Positions 26,155-36,369 of a stretch of DNA of 64,000 nt are shown in pieces; position 1 is the stretch's first letter, and every line of letters starts with the position of its first letter. The notes under the pieces are model-generated. The model ran no database searches and was not told the origin of the DNA. It saw only the letters and a list, made by a program, of their open reading frames with translations. Made by a program: the position numbers and the translations under genes. The stretch is taken from positions 1 through 64,000 of the forward strand of contig CALWSR010000017.1 in NCBI GenBank assembly GCA_944384265.1, given 5' to 3'. The DNA is from an uncultured Clostridia bacterium (GTDB taxonomy: Bacteria > Bacillota > Clostridia > Lachnospirales > Anaerotignaceae).

Positions 26155-26976
26155 TTATTGTATGGAAATTGCCATAACGCCATTTGTGTCTGTGTTGATT
26201 TTCAACTGTATAGTATATTCTTTTTCTTCAATATGGTTGTATGACTCAAAAAGCTGTATGTATTTTTCTATATTTTGTTGCTTTATATTTTGCAATACAC
26301 TGTCTTTTCCAGGATTTTGGGGCAATGTCACCAATTCTGCCTTCAAGGCCATATTGATGGTTTCTAAATTGTGTTGTTTTGTTGTATTTATCATTTCAAA
26401 ATAAATGTATTTCACAAATTTTTCTTTTTGCTCTGTCAATATCATACTTTTGACTGCATTTGCAATATGAAAAAATTCTGCTATATTTTCTCCTGCATAT
26501 CCTCTTGAAAAAATACTGTCTACCACTGTATGACTGGAAATATCATATACAAATAAATCCGTTGTATTTTGTGCAATGACTTCTATAGTATTTTTATTTT
26601 CATTCCAACCAAAAGCAATATAATCCCACATCACATAATATTGTTCTGTGCTGTCCATCATAATATAAAAAATTTCGGCACTTTCCTGTTCTATATTAAT
26701 TTCATAATCCACCACCCAAGGGCTTGACCAGCCTATGCTCCTGTTCCATGCTTCGTCCTTTGTAGAAGATTTTTGTTCCTGTTCAAATTTCAGCTTCATT
26801 TCATCAGACATCATGTCGTATCTGGTCTGTCCGTTTCTGGTTTTCAGTGCCTCCGCCCATGTTTCTGCCATAGACTCCATTGTCTTTTGTGAAATTTCTT
26901 TTGCAAATATTGGTACACTCATGACACACAGCAACAACATTGTAAACAAAGCAATGATGCCTTTTCTTTTTTTCAT
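26155..26976 (-). CDS. Secreted protein of unknown function
   Basis: Read from ATG 26976 (AGGGG site) as a 273-residue protein with a signal peptide (GIIALFTMLLLCVMSVPIFA) and a Lys-rich n-region (MKKRK). The body starts MAETWAEALKTRNGQTRYDM and includes SSPWVVDYEINIEQESAEIF and a Thr/Ser/Tyr-rich C-terminal domain without known catalytic residues. The AEALKTRNGxxRYDMMSxEMK...SSPWVVDYE block resembles the extracytoplasmic domain seen in some clostridial M56/BlaR-like and DUF-annotated secreted proteins; I am not certain of that. The longer ORF from 27039 has no ribosome-binding site. Function unknown. Confidence 0.8.
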   Translation of the reverse strand: MKKRKGIIALFTMLLLCVMSVPIFAKEISQKTMESMAETWAEALKTRNGQTRYDMMSDEMKLKFEQEQKSSTKDEAWNRSIGWSSPWVVDYEINIEQESAEIFYIMMDSTEQYYVMWDYIAFGWNENKNTIEVIAQNTTDLFVYDISSHTVVDSIFSRGYAGENIAEFFHIANAVKSMILTEQKEKFVKYIYFEMINTTKQHNLETINMALKAELVTLPQNPGKDSVLQNIKQQNIEKYIQLFESYNHIEEKEYTIQLKINTDTNGVMAISIQ

Positions 26977-27305
26977 ATCTGTTCCCCTCCTTGTTTTGAA
27001 AGCTTCTGTTGCTTTCATAGAAAATAGAAGGCCATACATATCAGTCCTCTACATTTTCCCCTTTTCACAGAACTGCAAAAAGGAAAGGTATAAACAAACC
27101 CCTAGATGATTTCATTGATTTTTTTCCATAGGGTAACATCCGGCCTATTGTGATATTTTGAAAATGTATATGGATAACACCACATTATTTTTCATATTTC
27201 ATATCAGTCAGCTGTTTGAAATAGCGGCACTTGTTTTATGATTCATTTCTATGTTGCCTCATTTGTTTCAACAACCATTATATCCAAAAAAATACTTTTC
27301 TTTAC
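26977..27305. other. Gap with dispersed repeat upstream of secreted-protein gene
   Basis: No gene. Bases 27004-27036 hold the third copy of the 33-bp repeat, about 28 bp before the secreted-protein start, the same position relative to the gene as copy 2. Confidence 0.4.
27004..27036 (+). repeat. Dispersed 33-bp degenerate repeat, copy 3
   Basis: TTCTGTTGCTTTCATAGAAA opens the block; it aligns without gaps to 9804-9836 and 17133-17165. Confidence 0.55.
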
Positions 27306-27345
27306 AGCAAAAAAGCTGCTGCAAATACAACAGCTTTTTTGATTT
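27306..27345 (-). terminator. Terminator of pheST operon
   Basis: AAAAAAGCTG (27309-27318) and CAGCTTTTTT (27331-27340) form a stem just after the pheT stop, with U-run on the minus strand. Confidence 0.8.
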
Positions 27346-27348
27346 TCA

Positions 27349-29745
27349 TTATTTATCTCTCAACTGTGCCTGCACCTCTTTGGAAAGTCCCTCCAATATT
27401 TCTTTCATGGCATCTGTCACATCTTGGTCCACCAATGTTCTGTCAGATGCTCTGAATGTAATGGAATATGCAACAGACTTCAAGCCTTCTCCAATTTGCT
27501 TTCCTTGATATACGTCAAAAAGCGTCACACTTTCTAAATACTGTCCTGCATATTTTTTAATCACTGCTTCAATTTCTTTTACCGTCACAGCTTCCTTTAC
27601 CACCATTGCAATATCTCTTGTAATGGCAGGAAATTTTGGCAATGGCTGATACATATTTACCAGATTGGAATATTCCACCAATGCAGGCATATCCAGCACT
27701 GCAATATATACCTTTGTACCAATGCTGTAATTTGATGCAATTTGAGGGTGCAGCTCTCCCACATATCCAAATTGTCTTCCCTCTGCGGTGATAGAAGCCG
27801 TTCTGCCGGGATGCATCCATGGAATGTTTTTTTCTGTGGCAAATTCTGCTTTTTCTGTCATGCCCAGCACTTCAAAAAGCTGTTCCAGTATGCCTTTGAT
27901 GTCATAAAAATCCATTTTGCCATACATTCCTATTGTCAATGTGGGAATTTCCTCCGGCAATTCTGTCACAGGCACAGCCTTTGGCAGATACACCTTTCCA
28001 ATTTCAAACAATCCGGCAGAGTCATTTCTTCTGTTATAGTTTGTTGCCAAAGAGGTCAGCATACCATTGAGCGTAGTGGTTCTCATAATGCTGTAATCCT
28101 CTCCCAAAGGATTGGAAATGGTGACAACCCTTCTCAAGTGGCTCTCTGAAGGAATGTTAAGCTTTTCAAACACTTTAGGACTTTCAAAGCTAAATGTCAT
28201 TGCTTCACAAAGACCGCTTGCTATCATATTTTTTTTCACCAGCTCTGTAATATTTTGACTATAACTGCGTTTACCCACTGTTGGCGTACCTGCCGCCAAT
28301 GTAGGCTCAATTTTGTCATAGCCATAAAATCTTGCCACTTCCTCTGCCAAATCCTCCTGTCCTTCCAAATCAGGACGGAATGTAGGCACTGTCACGGTGT
28401 GATTTTCTTTATCTACCTTTAGTTCAATTCTTTCAAATATTTCTATCATTTCTTTTTCAGAAATATCTGTGCCTAAAAGTCCATTAATCCATTGGGGAGA
28501 ATAGGAAAGGCTCCAGCTTTCTCTTTTGCTTGGATAGCAGTCTACCACACCATGGACCACTTCACCGGCGCCCAGCATTTCCACCAGCTGTGCCGCTCTG
28601 TTGACTGCTTCCAATGCCAAATTGGGGTCCAGTCCCTTTTCATATTTGCTGGAGGCATCTGTTCTCATACCCAGCTTTTTGGCCGTAACACGAATGTTGG
28701 AGCCGTGGAATGTGGCAGATTCAAACAATATGGCTTCTGCCTGTTCACTGATTTTGGAGTTTTCTCCCCCCATGACACCTGCAACAGCCACTGCTTTTTC
28801 CGGGTCAGCAATCACAAGCATAGAGGTGTCTAAATTTCTCACATTGCCGTCCAATGTTGTAATCTGCTCTCCCTCTTTTGCATTGCGGACAATGATTTTT
28901 CTTTGGGCAATGGTATCAATGTCAAAAGCGTGCATAGGCTGCCCCATTTCCAGCATCACATAGTTTGTAATATCTACAATATTGTTGATGGGGCGTACTC
29001 CTGCGGCACGAAGTCTTTTTCTCATCCATCTTGGAGAAGGCTCAATTTTTACATTTTTCACCACTCTTGCAGCATATCTTGGGCAAAGCTGAGGATTTTC
29101 AATTGCAACAGAAATGTAGTCAGAAGCCTTTTCTCCCGCCAGTTCCTTTACTGCAATCACTGGATATTGAAAAGGAATTTTGTATGTGGCCGCCGCTTCT
29201 CTTGCAATGCCCAAAACGCTGAAGCAGTCCGGTCTGTTTGATGTAATTTCATATTCCACCACATCATCCTTCAAATCCAGCACATCCACCACATCTTTTC
29301 CCAGCTCTACGGCATTTGGAAAAACATATATGCCATCCTCACAGGCCTCTGGAAAATCATGCAAATCAAATCCCAGCTCCTGTATGGAGCAAAGCATACC
29401 CTGTGATTCTACGCCTCTTAATTTGCCTGTGTGTATTTCTGTGCCATCTGCCAATACAGCCCCGTCAACGGCCACAGGTACATAATCCCCTTCTTTCAAA
29501 TTGGCCGCCCCTGTTACAATGGTCAGCTCATTGGAGCCAGTATCTATTTTGGTAATGACCAATTTATCCGCATCAGGGTGTTTTGTAATGGCTTTGACTT
29601 GGCCTGTGATGACATTTTTGATGGCTCCTCCCATTGTGGTATAGCCCTCCACCTTGGAGCCTGTCATTGTCATCGCTTCTACAAATTCTTTGAGATTTGC
29701 TGTCACATTTGCATATTCTTTCATCCATGACATTGGTATATCCAT
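27349..29745 (-). CDS. pheT: Phenylalanine-tRNA ligase beta subunit
   Basis: The 798-residue subunit has the full PheT architecture: N-terminal MDIPMSWMKEY, an OB-fold tRNA-binding domain (VKAITKHPDADKLVITKIDT, residues ~40-150), B3/B4 editing domain (EITSNRPDCFSVLGIAREAA), B5 domain, a catalytic-like core (YGYDKIEPTLAAG) and the C-terminal anticodon-binding domain (PKFPAITRDIAMVVKEAV). It is paired with PheS in an alpha2beta2 enzyme that charges tRNA-Phe and edits Tyr. The gap to pheS is 72 bp, and both are controlled by the T-box leader upstream of pheS. Confidence 0.96.
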   Translation of the reverse strand: MDIPMSWMKEYANVTANLKEFVEAMTMTGSKVEGYTTMGGAIKNVITGQVKAITKHPDADKLVITKIDTGSNELTIVTGAANLKEGDYVPVAVDGAVLADGTEIHTGKLRGVESQGMLCSIQELGFDLHDFPEACEDGIYVFPNAVELGKDVVDVLDLKDDVVEYEITSNRPDCFSVLGIAREAAATYKIPFQYPVIAVKELAGEKASDYISVAIENPQLCPRYAARVVKNVKIEPSPRWMRKRLRAAGVRPINNIVDITNYVMLEMGQPMHAFDIDTIAQRKIIVRNAKEGEQITTLDGNVRNLDTSMLVIADPEKAVAVAGVMGGENSKISEQAEAILFESATFHGSNIRVTAKKLGMRTDASSKYEKGLDPNLALEAVNRAAQLVEMLGAGEVVHGVVDCYPSKRESWSLSYSPQWINGLLGTDISEKEMIEIFERIELKVDKENHTVTVPTFRPDLEGQEDLAEEVARFYGYDKIEPTLAAGTPTVGKRSYSQNITELVKKNMIASGLCEAMTFSFESPKVFEKLNIPSESHLRRVVTISNPLGEDYSIMRTTTLNGMLTSLATNYNRRNDSAGLFEIGKVYLPKAVPVTELPEEIPTLTIGMYGKMDFYDIKGILEQLFEVLGMTEKAEFATEKNIPWMHPGRTASITAEGRQFGYVGELHPQIASNYSIGTKVYIAVLDMPALVEYSNLVNMYQPLPKFPAITRDIAMVVKEAVTVKEIEAVIKKYAGQYLESVTLFDVYQGKQIGEGLKSVAYSITFRASDRTLVDQDVTDAMKEILEGLSKEVQAQLRDK

Positions 29746-29817
29746 TGTTTTTCTCTCCTTTACTGAGGATTTTCCTCTTTTTGAAATTCTATTTTTTCAT
29801 ATCCTATCCATTAGAAT

Positions 29818-30837
29818 TTAGAATTGCTTTAAAAATTTCATATCGTTTTCAAAAAGCAAACGCAAATCTGTAATGCCGTATCTTTGCATTGCCACACGCT
29901 CCAATCCCATGCCAAAAGCAAATCCGCTGTATTCCTCCGGGTCAATGCCAGACATTTTCAGCACCTTGGGATGTACCATGCCACAGCCTAACAGCTCGAT
30001 ATAGCCTTCGCCCTTGCAGACACGGCAGCCCTTTCCGCCGCAGGCAAAGCAGCTTACGTCCATTTCTGCGCTTGGTTCTGTAAATGGGAAATGGTGTGGC
30101 CTAAAACGTACCTTCACATCTTCTCCAAACAGTTCCTTTGCAAACACTGCCAAAGCACCCTTTAAATCTCCCATGGTAATGCCCTTATCCACAACCAGTC
30201 CTTCCAGCTGATGAAACACAGGGGAGTGGGTTGCATCCACCTCGTCAGAACGATACACTGCGCCGGGGCAAATGACACGAATGGGCAGCTTTCCCTTTTC
30301 CATGGTTCTCACCTGCACAGGGGATGTCTGTGTTCTAAGAAGAATATCTCCATTGATATAAAATGTATCCTGTTCATCTTTTGCCGGATGGTCTGCTGGA
30401 ATGTTTAGCGCCTCAAAATTATAATAGTCCTTTTCCACATCAGGCCCCTCTGCAATTTCATATCCCATGCCAATAAATATATCAGAAATTTCATCAATGA
30501 CAATGCTCATAGGGTGCTTATGTCCACAAACGCAGGCTTTTCCCGGCATGGTCACATCAATGGTTTCTGATTTTAACCTCATTTCCTGCTCTGCTGCCAA
30601 AAGACGTTTTTTGGCCTCTTCCAATTTTGATTCAATGTCTTGACGCACTTCATTTGCCAGCTGTCCCAAAATAGGCCTTTCCTCTGGGGCAAGCTTTCCC
30701 ATTTCTTTTAATACAGCAGTCAATTCTCCTTTTTTGCCCAGCAGCTTTACTTTTGCTTCCTCCAGTTCTTTTATCTGGCTGATTTCTTTTAATGTACTGA
30801 TGGCTCTGTCATGAATTTGTTTTAATTTTTCTTTCAC
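29818..30837 (-). CDS. pheS: Phenylalanine-tRNA ligase alpha subunit
   Basis: The 339-residue catalytic subunit begins with a coiled-coil arm (residues ~1-85) that contacts tRNA, then the class II catalytic core: motif 2 region [20 protein letters not shown] and motif 3 [19 protein letters not shown] Cys-rich loop ([20 protein letters not shown]) is typical for the longer bacterial PheS. With PheT it forms the phenylalanyl-tRNA synthetase. It is the first gene after the T-box riboswitch; the start codon lies just after the terminator hairpin, with GGGAGAG in front. Confidence 0.96.
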   Translation of the reverse strand: MKEKLKQIHDRAISTLKEISQIKELEEAKVKLLGKKGELTAVLKEMGKLAPEERPILGQLANEVRQDIESKLEEAKKRLLAAEQEMRLKSETIDVTMPGKACVCGHKHPMSIVIDEISDIFIGMGYEIAEGPDVEKDYYNFEALNIPADHPAKDEQDTFYINGDILLRTQTSPVQVRTMEKGKLPIRVICPGAVYRSDEVDATHSPVFHQLEGLVVDKGITMGDLKGALAVFAKELFGEDVKVRFRPHHFPFTEPSAEMDVSCFACGGKGCRVCKGEGYIELLGCGMVHPKVLKMSGIDPEEYSGFAFGMGLERVAMQRYGITDLRLLFENDMKFLKQF

Positions 30838-30861
30838 GTCCTATTCTCTCCCTTCAACAAA

Positions 30862-31115
30862 TAAAAAAGCCTTCCTCCCAAAAAAGGGACGAAGGCTGCT
30901 CATTTCCGTGGTACCACCCAAATTCCTGTAAAAACACAGGCACTTTTGGCTGTCTAACGCACAGCAAACGGATTTTCCTACTAACAAGGCTTTCACTTGT
31001 GCTTGCATTCAAAAAATCAACTCCTGTGAGAACTTCAGCAACCCACTCAACCAAAAACGCTTTCAGCCGACGGCGTTTTCTCTCTGAGGCGGCAGCATTG
31101 CCTACTTTTCACATT
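30862..31115 (-). promoter_or_regulatory. T-box riboswitch (tRNA-Phe) controlling pheST
   Basis: The leader on the minus strand contains the highly conserved T-box TGGGTGGTACCACGG (30920-30906), followed by a terminator (AGCCTTC...GAAGGCT, then UUUUUU; 30863-30898) that can refold as antiterminator. Upstream stem I contains a plausible specifier UUC (31032-31030) in the context GAAGUUCUCACAGGAG, matching Phe. Uncharged tRNA-Phe would stabilise the antiterminator and turn pheST on. Confidence 0.9.
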
Positions 31116-31767
31116 CAATGTTTTTTACTGTATATAATGGAATTATTGTATCACATTTTTAAGCCTTGTCAATATTGTTTTTTAGAATTATTTATTTTTT
31201 TAAAGCAAAACATATTTTTTTGTAAGCAAAATAATATACATATTGTCCACTGCATTGTTTTATCTGTTTTTGTGGCAATACTATTTTTTGGAGATGTGTT
31301 TATAAAAAATGATATGACATTGTAAATATCCATTTTCAATATAAAACAATAAAATGGGGGGCATGGGCAAGCTCCCTTCTAAATGATACATTCAAAAGCC
31401 TCTTTATCCATATGGCAATGGAAAGCAAGGGGGCTGTCTGTAAATGCCTCATCCCTTTGTGCTTCTATAAGCGGCAAAAGCTTTTTTCAAACCCATGGTT
31501 TTGTGTTTGTTACATTTGTCAGTATTTTATATTGTTTTTATTGCTTTCTGTTCAATAGTACTAAATCCCATAAATACCTAGTATTTTCATTGCTTTTTAT
31601 CCCATTCATTGCTATACTAAAAAACAGTGTCTTTTGGATTGCGGCATTTGCCAAGACACAAATGATAAAAAAAGCTGAAGGGAAAAAAGATGCGTGTGTT
31701 GTAAGCTGCCCAAAAAATATCATTTCTTTTCCAGTCGGCTGCAAAAAATGAGAAAGGAATCAAAGGA
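31116..31767. other. Divergent gap between pheS T-box and helicase gene
   Basis: About 650 bp. It carries promoters of two divergent transcripts but no gene that I can support. The phrase TTCATTGCTTTTTATCCC (31589) recurs in other gaps. Confidence 0.35.
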
Positions 31768-33381
31768 ATGGAACATTTAAAATTTGAAGATATGAATTTA
31801 TCCTCAGAAACCTGCCGTGCTGTGTTGGACATGGGCTTTGAAGAGGCAACACCCATACAGTCACAGGCAATTTCTGTCATTTTAGAAGGAAAAGACGTCA
31901 TTGGACAATCTCAGACAGGTACCGGAAAAACAGCTGCCTTTGGCATCCCCTGTCTGGAGCTGATTGACCCTGATGACAGAAGATTACAGGCTGTGATACT
32001 TTGCCCCACCCGTGAGCTTGCCATACAAGTCAGTGAGGAATTTCGCAAATTGTTAAAATATAGAGAAAACATTCGTGTACTGCCCATTTATGGCGGTCAG
32101 CCCATTGACAGACAAATTACTGCATTAAAAAAAGGGGCCCAAGTCATCATTGGCACTCCCGGCCGTGTGATGGACCATATGCGCCGCCGTACATTGAAAA
32201 TGGAAACAGTCAGAATGATGGTGCTGGACGAGGCAGATGAAATGCTGGATATGGGATTTCGGGAGGATATTGAAACCATTTTGATAAAAGTACCTGAAAA
32301 TCACCAAACCATTATGTTTTCTGCCACATTGTCTCCGGAAATCCTTTCATTGAGCAAACGCTTTTTAAAAAATCCCCAATTTATCAAAATTGTACGAAAA
32401 GAATTGACTGTGCCAAACATTGAACAGATTTATTTTGATGTAAAGGAAAGGACAAAATTGGACGCCCTTTCCCGCATTATGGATGTATACGACCCAAAGC
32501 TTGCCCTTGTGTTTTGCAACACCAAAAAGCGTGTGGATGAAGTGGTGGAGCTGCTTCAGGGCAGAGGCTATTTTGCAGAAGGCCTTCATGGGGATTTAAA
32601 ACAATCTCAAAGAGATAAAGTGATGCAGAAATTCAGAAACGGCACCATTGAAATATTGGTTGCCACAGATGTTGCCGCCAGAGGCATTGACATTGATGAC
32701 ATTGATGTGGTATTCAATTATGATGTACCGCAAGACGAGGAATATTATGTACACCGTATCGGCAGAACAGGCCGGGCAGGCAGAACAGGAAAAGCATTTA
32801 CATTTTGCGTGGGCAAAGAAATTTATAAGCTTCGTGACATTATGCGCTATACCAAAACAAAAATCATACAGCAAAAGCTGCCTACTCTCACCGATGTGGA
32901 GGAAATGAAAACAAATCTCTTTGTGGAAAAAATCAAAGAAATCATAGAACAGGGACATATGACAAAATATGTCAACATTGTGGAAAAGCTTATGGAGGAG
33001 GATTATGCCGCCATTGACATTGCGGCAGCCCTTTTAAAGCACAATTTAGCTGATGTGAGCATAGACAGCATTGATGCCATTGACGACATCAATTTTGGCG
33101 GTACAGAAATATATGGCGGCAGTGGAGAAAAAATGGTTCGTTTGTTTATCAATGCAGGCAAAAAAAATAAAATTCGAGCAAAGGATATTGTGGGAGCCAT
33201 TGCAGGAGAAACAGGCATCCCCGGCAAAACGCTGGGTTCCATTGATTTGTTTGATGATTATGCCTTCATTGACGTTCCCGCAGAGTATGCCAAAGACATT
33301 CTATTTGGCATGAAAAACGCAAAAATCAAAAATAAAAAGGTCAATATTGAAATCGCAAAAAAATCCAAACATAAAAAATAA
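31768..33381 (+). CDS. DEAD-box RNA helicase (DeaD/CsdA type)
   Basis: The 537-residue helicase contains Q motif EEATPIQSQAI, Walker A QTGTGKTAAFG, PTRELA, DEAD in VLDEADEMLDMGF, SAT in FSATL, and motif VI HRIGRTGRAGRTG. A C-terminal DbpA-type RNA-binding domain follows (residues ~455-525: MVRLFINAGKKNKIRAKDIV), as in DeaD/CshA-like helicases that act on ribosome assembly or mRNA decay. Basic C-terminal tail (KKSKHKK). It is followed by a 14-bp-stem terminator and is the only gene of its transcript. It starts within a good ribosome-binding site (AGAAAGGAATC). Confidence 0.93.
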   Translation: MEHLKFEDMNLSSETCRAVLDMGFEEATPIQSQAISVILEGKDVIGQSQTGTGKTAAFGIPCLELIDPDDRRLQAVILCPTRELAIQVSEEFRKLLKYRENIRVLPIYGGQPIDRQITALKKGAQVIIGTPGRVMDHMRRRTLKMETVRMMVLDEADEMLDMGFREDIETILIKVPENHQTIMFSATLSPEILSLSKRFLKNPQFIKIVRKELTVPNIEQIYFDVKERTKLDALSRIMDVYDPKLALVFCNTKKRVDEVVELLQGRGYFAEGLHGDLKQSQRDKVMQKFRNGTIEILVATDVAARGIDIDDIDVVFNYDVPQDEEYYVHRIGRTGRAGRTGKAFTFCVGKEIYKLRDIMRYTKTKIIQQKLPTLTDVEEMKTNLFVEKIKEIIEQGHMTKYVNIVEKLMEEDYAAIDIAAALLKHNLADVSIDSIDAIDDINFGGTEIYGGSGEKMVRLFINAGKKNKIRAKDIVGAIAGETGIPGKTLGSIDLFDDYAFIDVPAEYAKDILFGMKNAKIKNKKVNIEIAKKSKHKK

Positions 33382-33405
33382 TCAAAATATGTGGCAAAAC
33401 AGCAT

Positions 33406-33447
33406 AACACAAAAAGCCGGCATCTTCAGACGGCTTTTTGTGTTGAC
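33406..33447 (+). terminator. Terminator of DEAD-box helicase gene
   Basis: AACACAAAAAGCCG (33406-33419) pairs perfectly with CGGCTTTTTGTGTT (33431-33444). Confidence 0.85.
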
Positions 33448-34049
33448 AAACAAATGATTGCCTTTCTTTTTTTTGCTTCATTTGTTGTACTGCATTGCTT
33501 TATGGCTATCAATCCCCTTGTGTTTTTTCATTCTGCTTGTTATCTTTTTTTATAACAAATGCTTATTGGAAGCAGCCACAAAGCCTCTTTACAGACCGGT
33601 CATTTCATTGAGCCAAGCAAAGAGATGTATGCCCTGGTTTTGACCCATTAAAATCATACAAGCACTGCCAGAAAAATAAAGTACTGTAAAAGGGACTATT
33701 TTTGAACAAATATTTTGCTATTTTCTTTTCTATTTCATTTTTATTTGGCTTTAAAATAAAATCCCTTTCTTGACATAACATTTTATTTGTGTCATTCCAG
33801 CAGAAAATGCCTTTTGTAAAAAAAGCCTTCCATGGCAGCTTAGAGGATATGCTGTTATGGAAGGCTTTTTTTATTCTGATTCTTTTTTATCAGTACAGCT
33901 TCAATCAATAGATTACTTTTTTATAAAAACAAAAAATAATGTGATAAAAGGCCAACAAATTTTTAAAATTAAAAATGCTGCAAAAAAAGTCAATTCACAT
34001 AGCTGATTTGATTGAAAATGATATTGAAAAAAACAACTTCTATGGCAAA
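33448..34049. other. Gap with second hairpin
   Basis: About 600 bp without a gene. It contains repeat-like AT-rich phrases and a strong long hairpin at 33818-33871 that is not directly next to a gene end. Confidence 0.35.
33818..33872. terminator. Long isolated terminator-like hairpin
   Basis: AAAAAAGCCTTCCAT and ATGGAAGGCTTTTTT close a long stem with inner GCAGC/GCTGT pairing and flanking A/T runs, 180 bp from the DAHP synthase stop. It can act in both directions and might end read-through transcripts or an unrecognised small RNA. Confidence 0.6.
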
Positions 34050-35078
34050 TTATACATTTTCTGCAATGTAAAGAAGCAATTTTTCTGTCGTATCCCAGCC
34101 AATGCAAGCATCTGTAATGGATTTGCCATACACATGGCCATCCACCTTTTGATTGCCCTCTTCTATAAAGCTTTCAATCATAACGCCCTTTATCATTTTT
34201 TGCAAATCCTTGTTTACTTTTCTGTTGTGAAGAATTTCAGATACAATTCTTGGCTGTTCCGAATATATTTTTTTAGAATTTGCATGGTTTGCATCTATCA
34301 TAACACAGGGATTGGTCAAGCCTTGTTTGTGATAAAGCTCATGGACCAGCACCACATCTTCATAGTGATAATTGGGTATGCTTCGGCCATGCTTGTTGAC
34401 AGAGCCTCTCAATATGGCATGGGCATAGGGATTGCCATCTGTGGAAACCTCATGCTCACGATACATAAATGTATGGCTGGACTGTGCCGCATGAATGGAA
34501 TTTAACATCACAGTATAATCCCCGCTGGTAGGATTTTTCATACCCACAGGCACATCAATACCGCTGGAAACAAGACGATGCTGTTGATTTTCCACAGAAC
34601 GTGCGCCAATGGCAATATAAGAGAGCATATCATCCACATAAGCCAAATTTTCAGGATAGAGCATTTCATCTGCTGCTGTCAAATAAGATTCCTGTATGGC
34701 TCTGATGTGCATTTTCCGCAGTGCTTCAATGCCCTTTAAAATATTTGCCCCCTTTTCCGGGTCCGGCTGGTGAAGCATACCTTTGTAGCCCTCTCCTGTT
34801 GTTCTGGGTTTGTTGGTATAAATACGGGGAACAATAAAAAGCTTTTCTTTTACCCTTTCATTGAGCTTTCCCAAACGGGAAACATAGTCACAAACTGCAT
34901 CCTCGTCACTGGCAGAGCAAGGCCCTACAACAACAATAAATTTTTCTCCTTTGCCTTCTATAATGGATTTTAATTCTGCATCCCGCTCTGCCTTCAATTC
35001 CTTCAGCTGCTGAGGCATGGCCACTCTTTGCAGCATTTCCTCCGGTGAAGGAATGGTTTGAACAATTTTAAAACTCAT
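34050..35078 (-). CDS. 3-deoxy-7-phosphoheptulonate synthase (class I)
   Basis: From ATG 35078 the 342-residue enzyme condenses phosphoenolpyruvate with erythrose-4-phosphate, the first step of the shikimate pathway. Characteristic sequences: VVVGPCSASDEDAVCDYVSR, FIVPRIYTNKPRTTGEGYKG, LHQPDP, GMKNPTSGDYTVMLNSIHAA, the metal-binding CVMIDANHANSKK and EEGNQKVDGHVYGKSITDAC. This is the class I AroF/G/H-like type. trpS is divergent, and an aroE-aroK fusion lies at 43.5 kb, so aromatic synthesis genes are spread across this window. No feedback-domain extension is visible. Confidence 0.93.
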   Translation of the reverse strand: MSFKIVQTIPSPEEMLQRVAMPQQLKELKAERDAELKSIIEGKGEKFIVVVGPCSASDEDAVCDYVSRLGKLNERVKEKLFIVPRIYTNKPRTTGEGYKGMLHQPDPEKGANILKGIEALRKMHIRAIQESYLTAADEMLYPENLAYVDDMLSYIAIGARSVENQQHRLVSSGIDVPVGMKNPTSGDYTVMLNSIHAAQSSHTFMYREHEVSTDGNPYAHAILRGSVNKHGRSIPNYHYEDVVLVHELYHKQGLTNPCVMIDANHANSKKIYSEQPRIVSEILHNRKVNKDLQKMIKGVMIESFIEEGNQKVDGHVYGKSITDACIGWDTTEKLLLYIAENV

Positions 35079-35277
35079 AATCACACAACCCCTTTTTTGT
35101 TTTTTATGACACTCCCATATTGAAAAACGGGAAAAAACATAGTATACTAAAAAAGCCTATTTTTTTGGATATATACCATGTTTTATAATAATAGTAAAAT
35201 TTGTTGTATTTTGCAAGTAATTTTGTTGGAATGCACGATTAAAATAGAAACGGTAAGAATGAGGAGTGAATTTTTTT

Positions 35278-36282
35278 ATGACAGAAGAAAAGAAAATCAT
35301 ATTCAGTGGTATGCAGCCATCGGGCTTGATTACATTAGGAAACTATTTGGGTGCATTAAATAACTGGACAAAATTACAAAATGATTACCATTGCTTATAC
35401 TGCATTGTGGATATGCACGCCATTACAATACGGCAAGACCCCATCAAATTGAGAAAACAGGCAAAGGAGCTGCTTTTGCAGTATCTGGCCGTAGGCCTTG
35501 ACCCGGAAAAAAATATCATCTACTACCAGTCCCATGTGTCTGCCCATGCAGAATTGGCTTGGATACTCAACTGCTATACCTATATGGGAGAATTAAACCG
35601 TATGACACAGTTTAAAGAAAAATCTCTTTCCCATGCAGACAATATCAATGCAGGCTTGTTTACCTATCCTGTTTTGATGGCAGCAGACATATTGCTGTAC
35701 CAAACAGATTTGGTGCCTGTGGGGGAAGACCAAAGACAGCATCTGGAGCTGACAAGAGATATTGCAAGCCGTTTTAACGGCATTTATGGAGATGTTTTTA
35801 AAATACCTGAAGCCTATATCGGAAAAGTGGGGGCAAGGGTGATGGCTTTGCAGGAGCCTACTAAAAAAATGTCAAAATCTGATGAAAATAAAAATAATAC
35901 CATTGCACTGCTGGACGAACCCAATGTGATTATGAACAAAATCAAAAGAGCCATGACAGACTCTGACAACCAAATCCTATACAGTGATGAAAAGCCAGGT
36001 ATCAAAAACCTTTTAAACATTTATTGTGCCGTGACAGAAGCAAGCATTGCTTCGGCAGAAAGGGAATTTGCAAACACAGGCTACGGCGCATTTAAAAAAG
36101 CTGTGGGAGAGGCCGTTGTGGCAAAGCTTGCGCCCATACAGCAAAAGGTAAAGGAATTGGAAAAAAATCAGGATTATATTGATACAGTGATAAAACAAGG
36201 CGCACAAAAGGCAGATAAAATGGCCCGCAAAACATTGCAGAAGGTACAAAAAAAGGTGGGATTTCCTGCCACAATCAGATAA
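35278..36282 (+). CDS. trpS: Tryptophan-tRNA ligase
   Basis: The 334-residue protein starts at ATG 35278, after GAGGAG; the GTG at 35266 overlaps that site. It is a class I aminoacyl-tRNA synthetase of the TrpRS family: the HIGH-like region is PSGLITLGNYLGAL, the KMSKS signature is KKMSKSD, and family motifs VPVGEDQRQHLELTRDIA and LLYQTDLVPVG are present. Dimer; it charges tRNA-Trp with tryptophan. It lies divergent to DAHP synthase with a shared ~200-bp promoter region. I see no T-box in front of it. A strong hairpin terminates it. Confidence 0.96.
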   Translation: MTEEKKIIFSGMQPSGLITLGNYLGALNNWTKLQNDYHCLYCIVDMHAITIRQDPIKLRKQAKELLLQYLAVGLDPEKNIIYYQSHVSAHAELAWILNCYTYMGELNRMTQFKEKSLSHADNINAGLFTYPVLMAADILLYQTDLVPVGEDQRQHLELTRDIASRFNGIYGDVFKIPEAYIGKVGARVMALQEPTKKMSKSDENKNNTIALLDEPNVIMNKIKRAMTDSDNQILYSDEKPGIKNLLNIYCAVTEASIASAEREFANTGYGAFKKAVGEAVVAKLAPIQQKVKELEKNQDYIDTVIKQGAQKADKMARKTLQKVQKKVGFPATIR

Positions 36283-36369
36283 ACGCAGTATTCCGCCTTG
36301 CTTTACATTTTTAGAAATGAAACAGTACAGGTCCTATTTATGAGAAAATAGCCCTCTGAAACAATCATA

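Noticed and set aside
33458..33643. Hydrophobic 61-codon frame after the helicase
   Set aside because: It is T-rich gap DNA that would give Phe/Leu-rich translation by chance; no ribosome-binding site.
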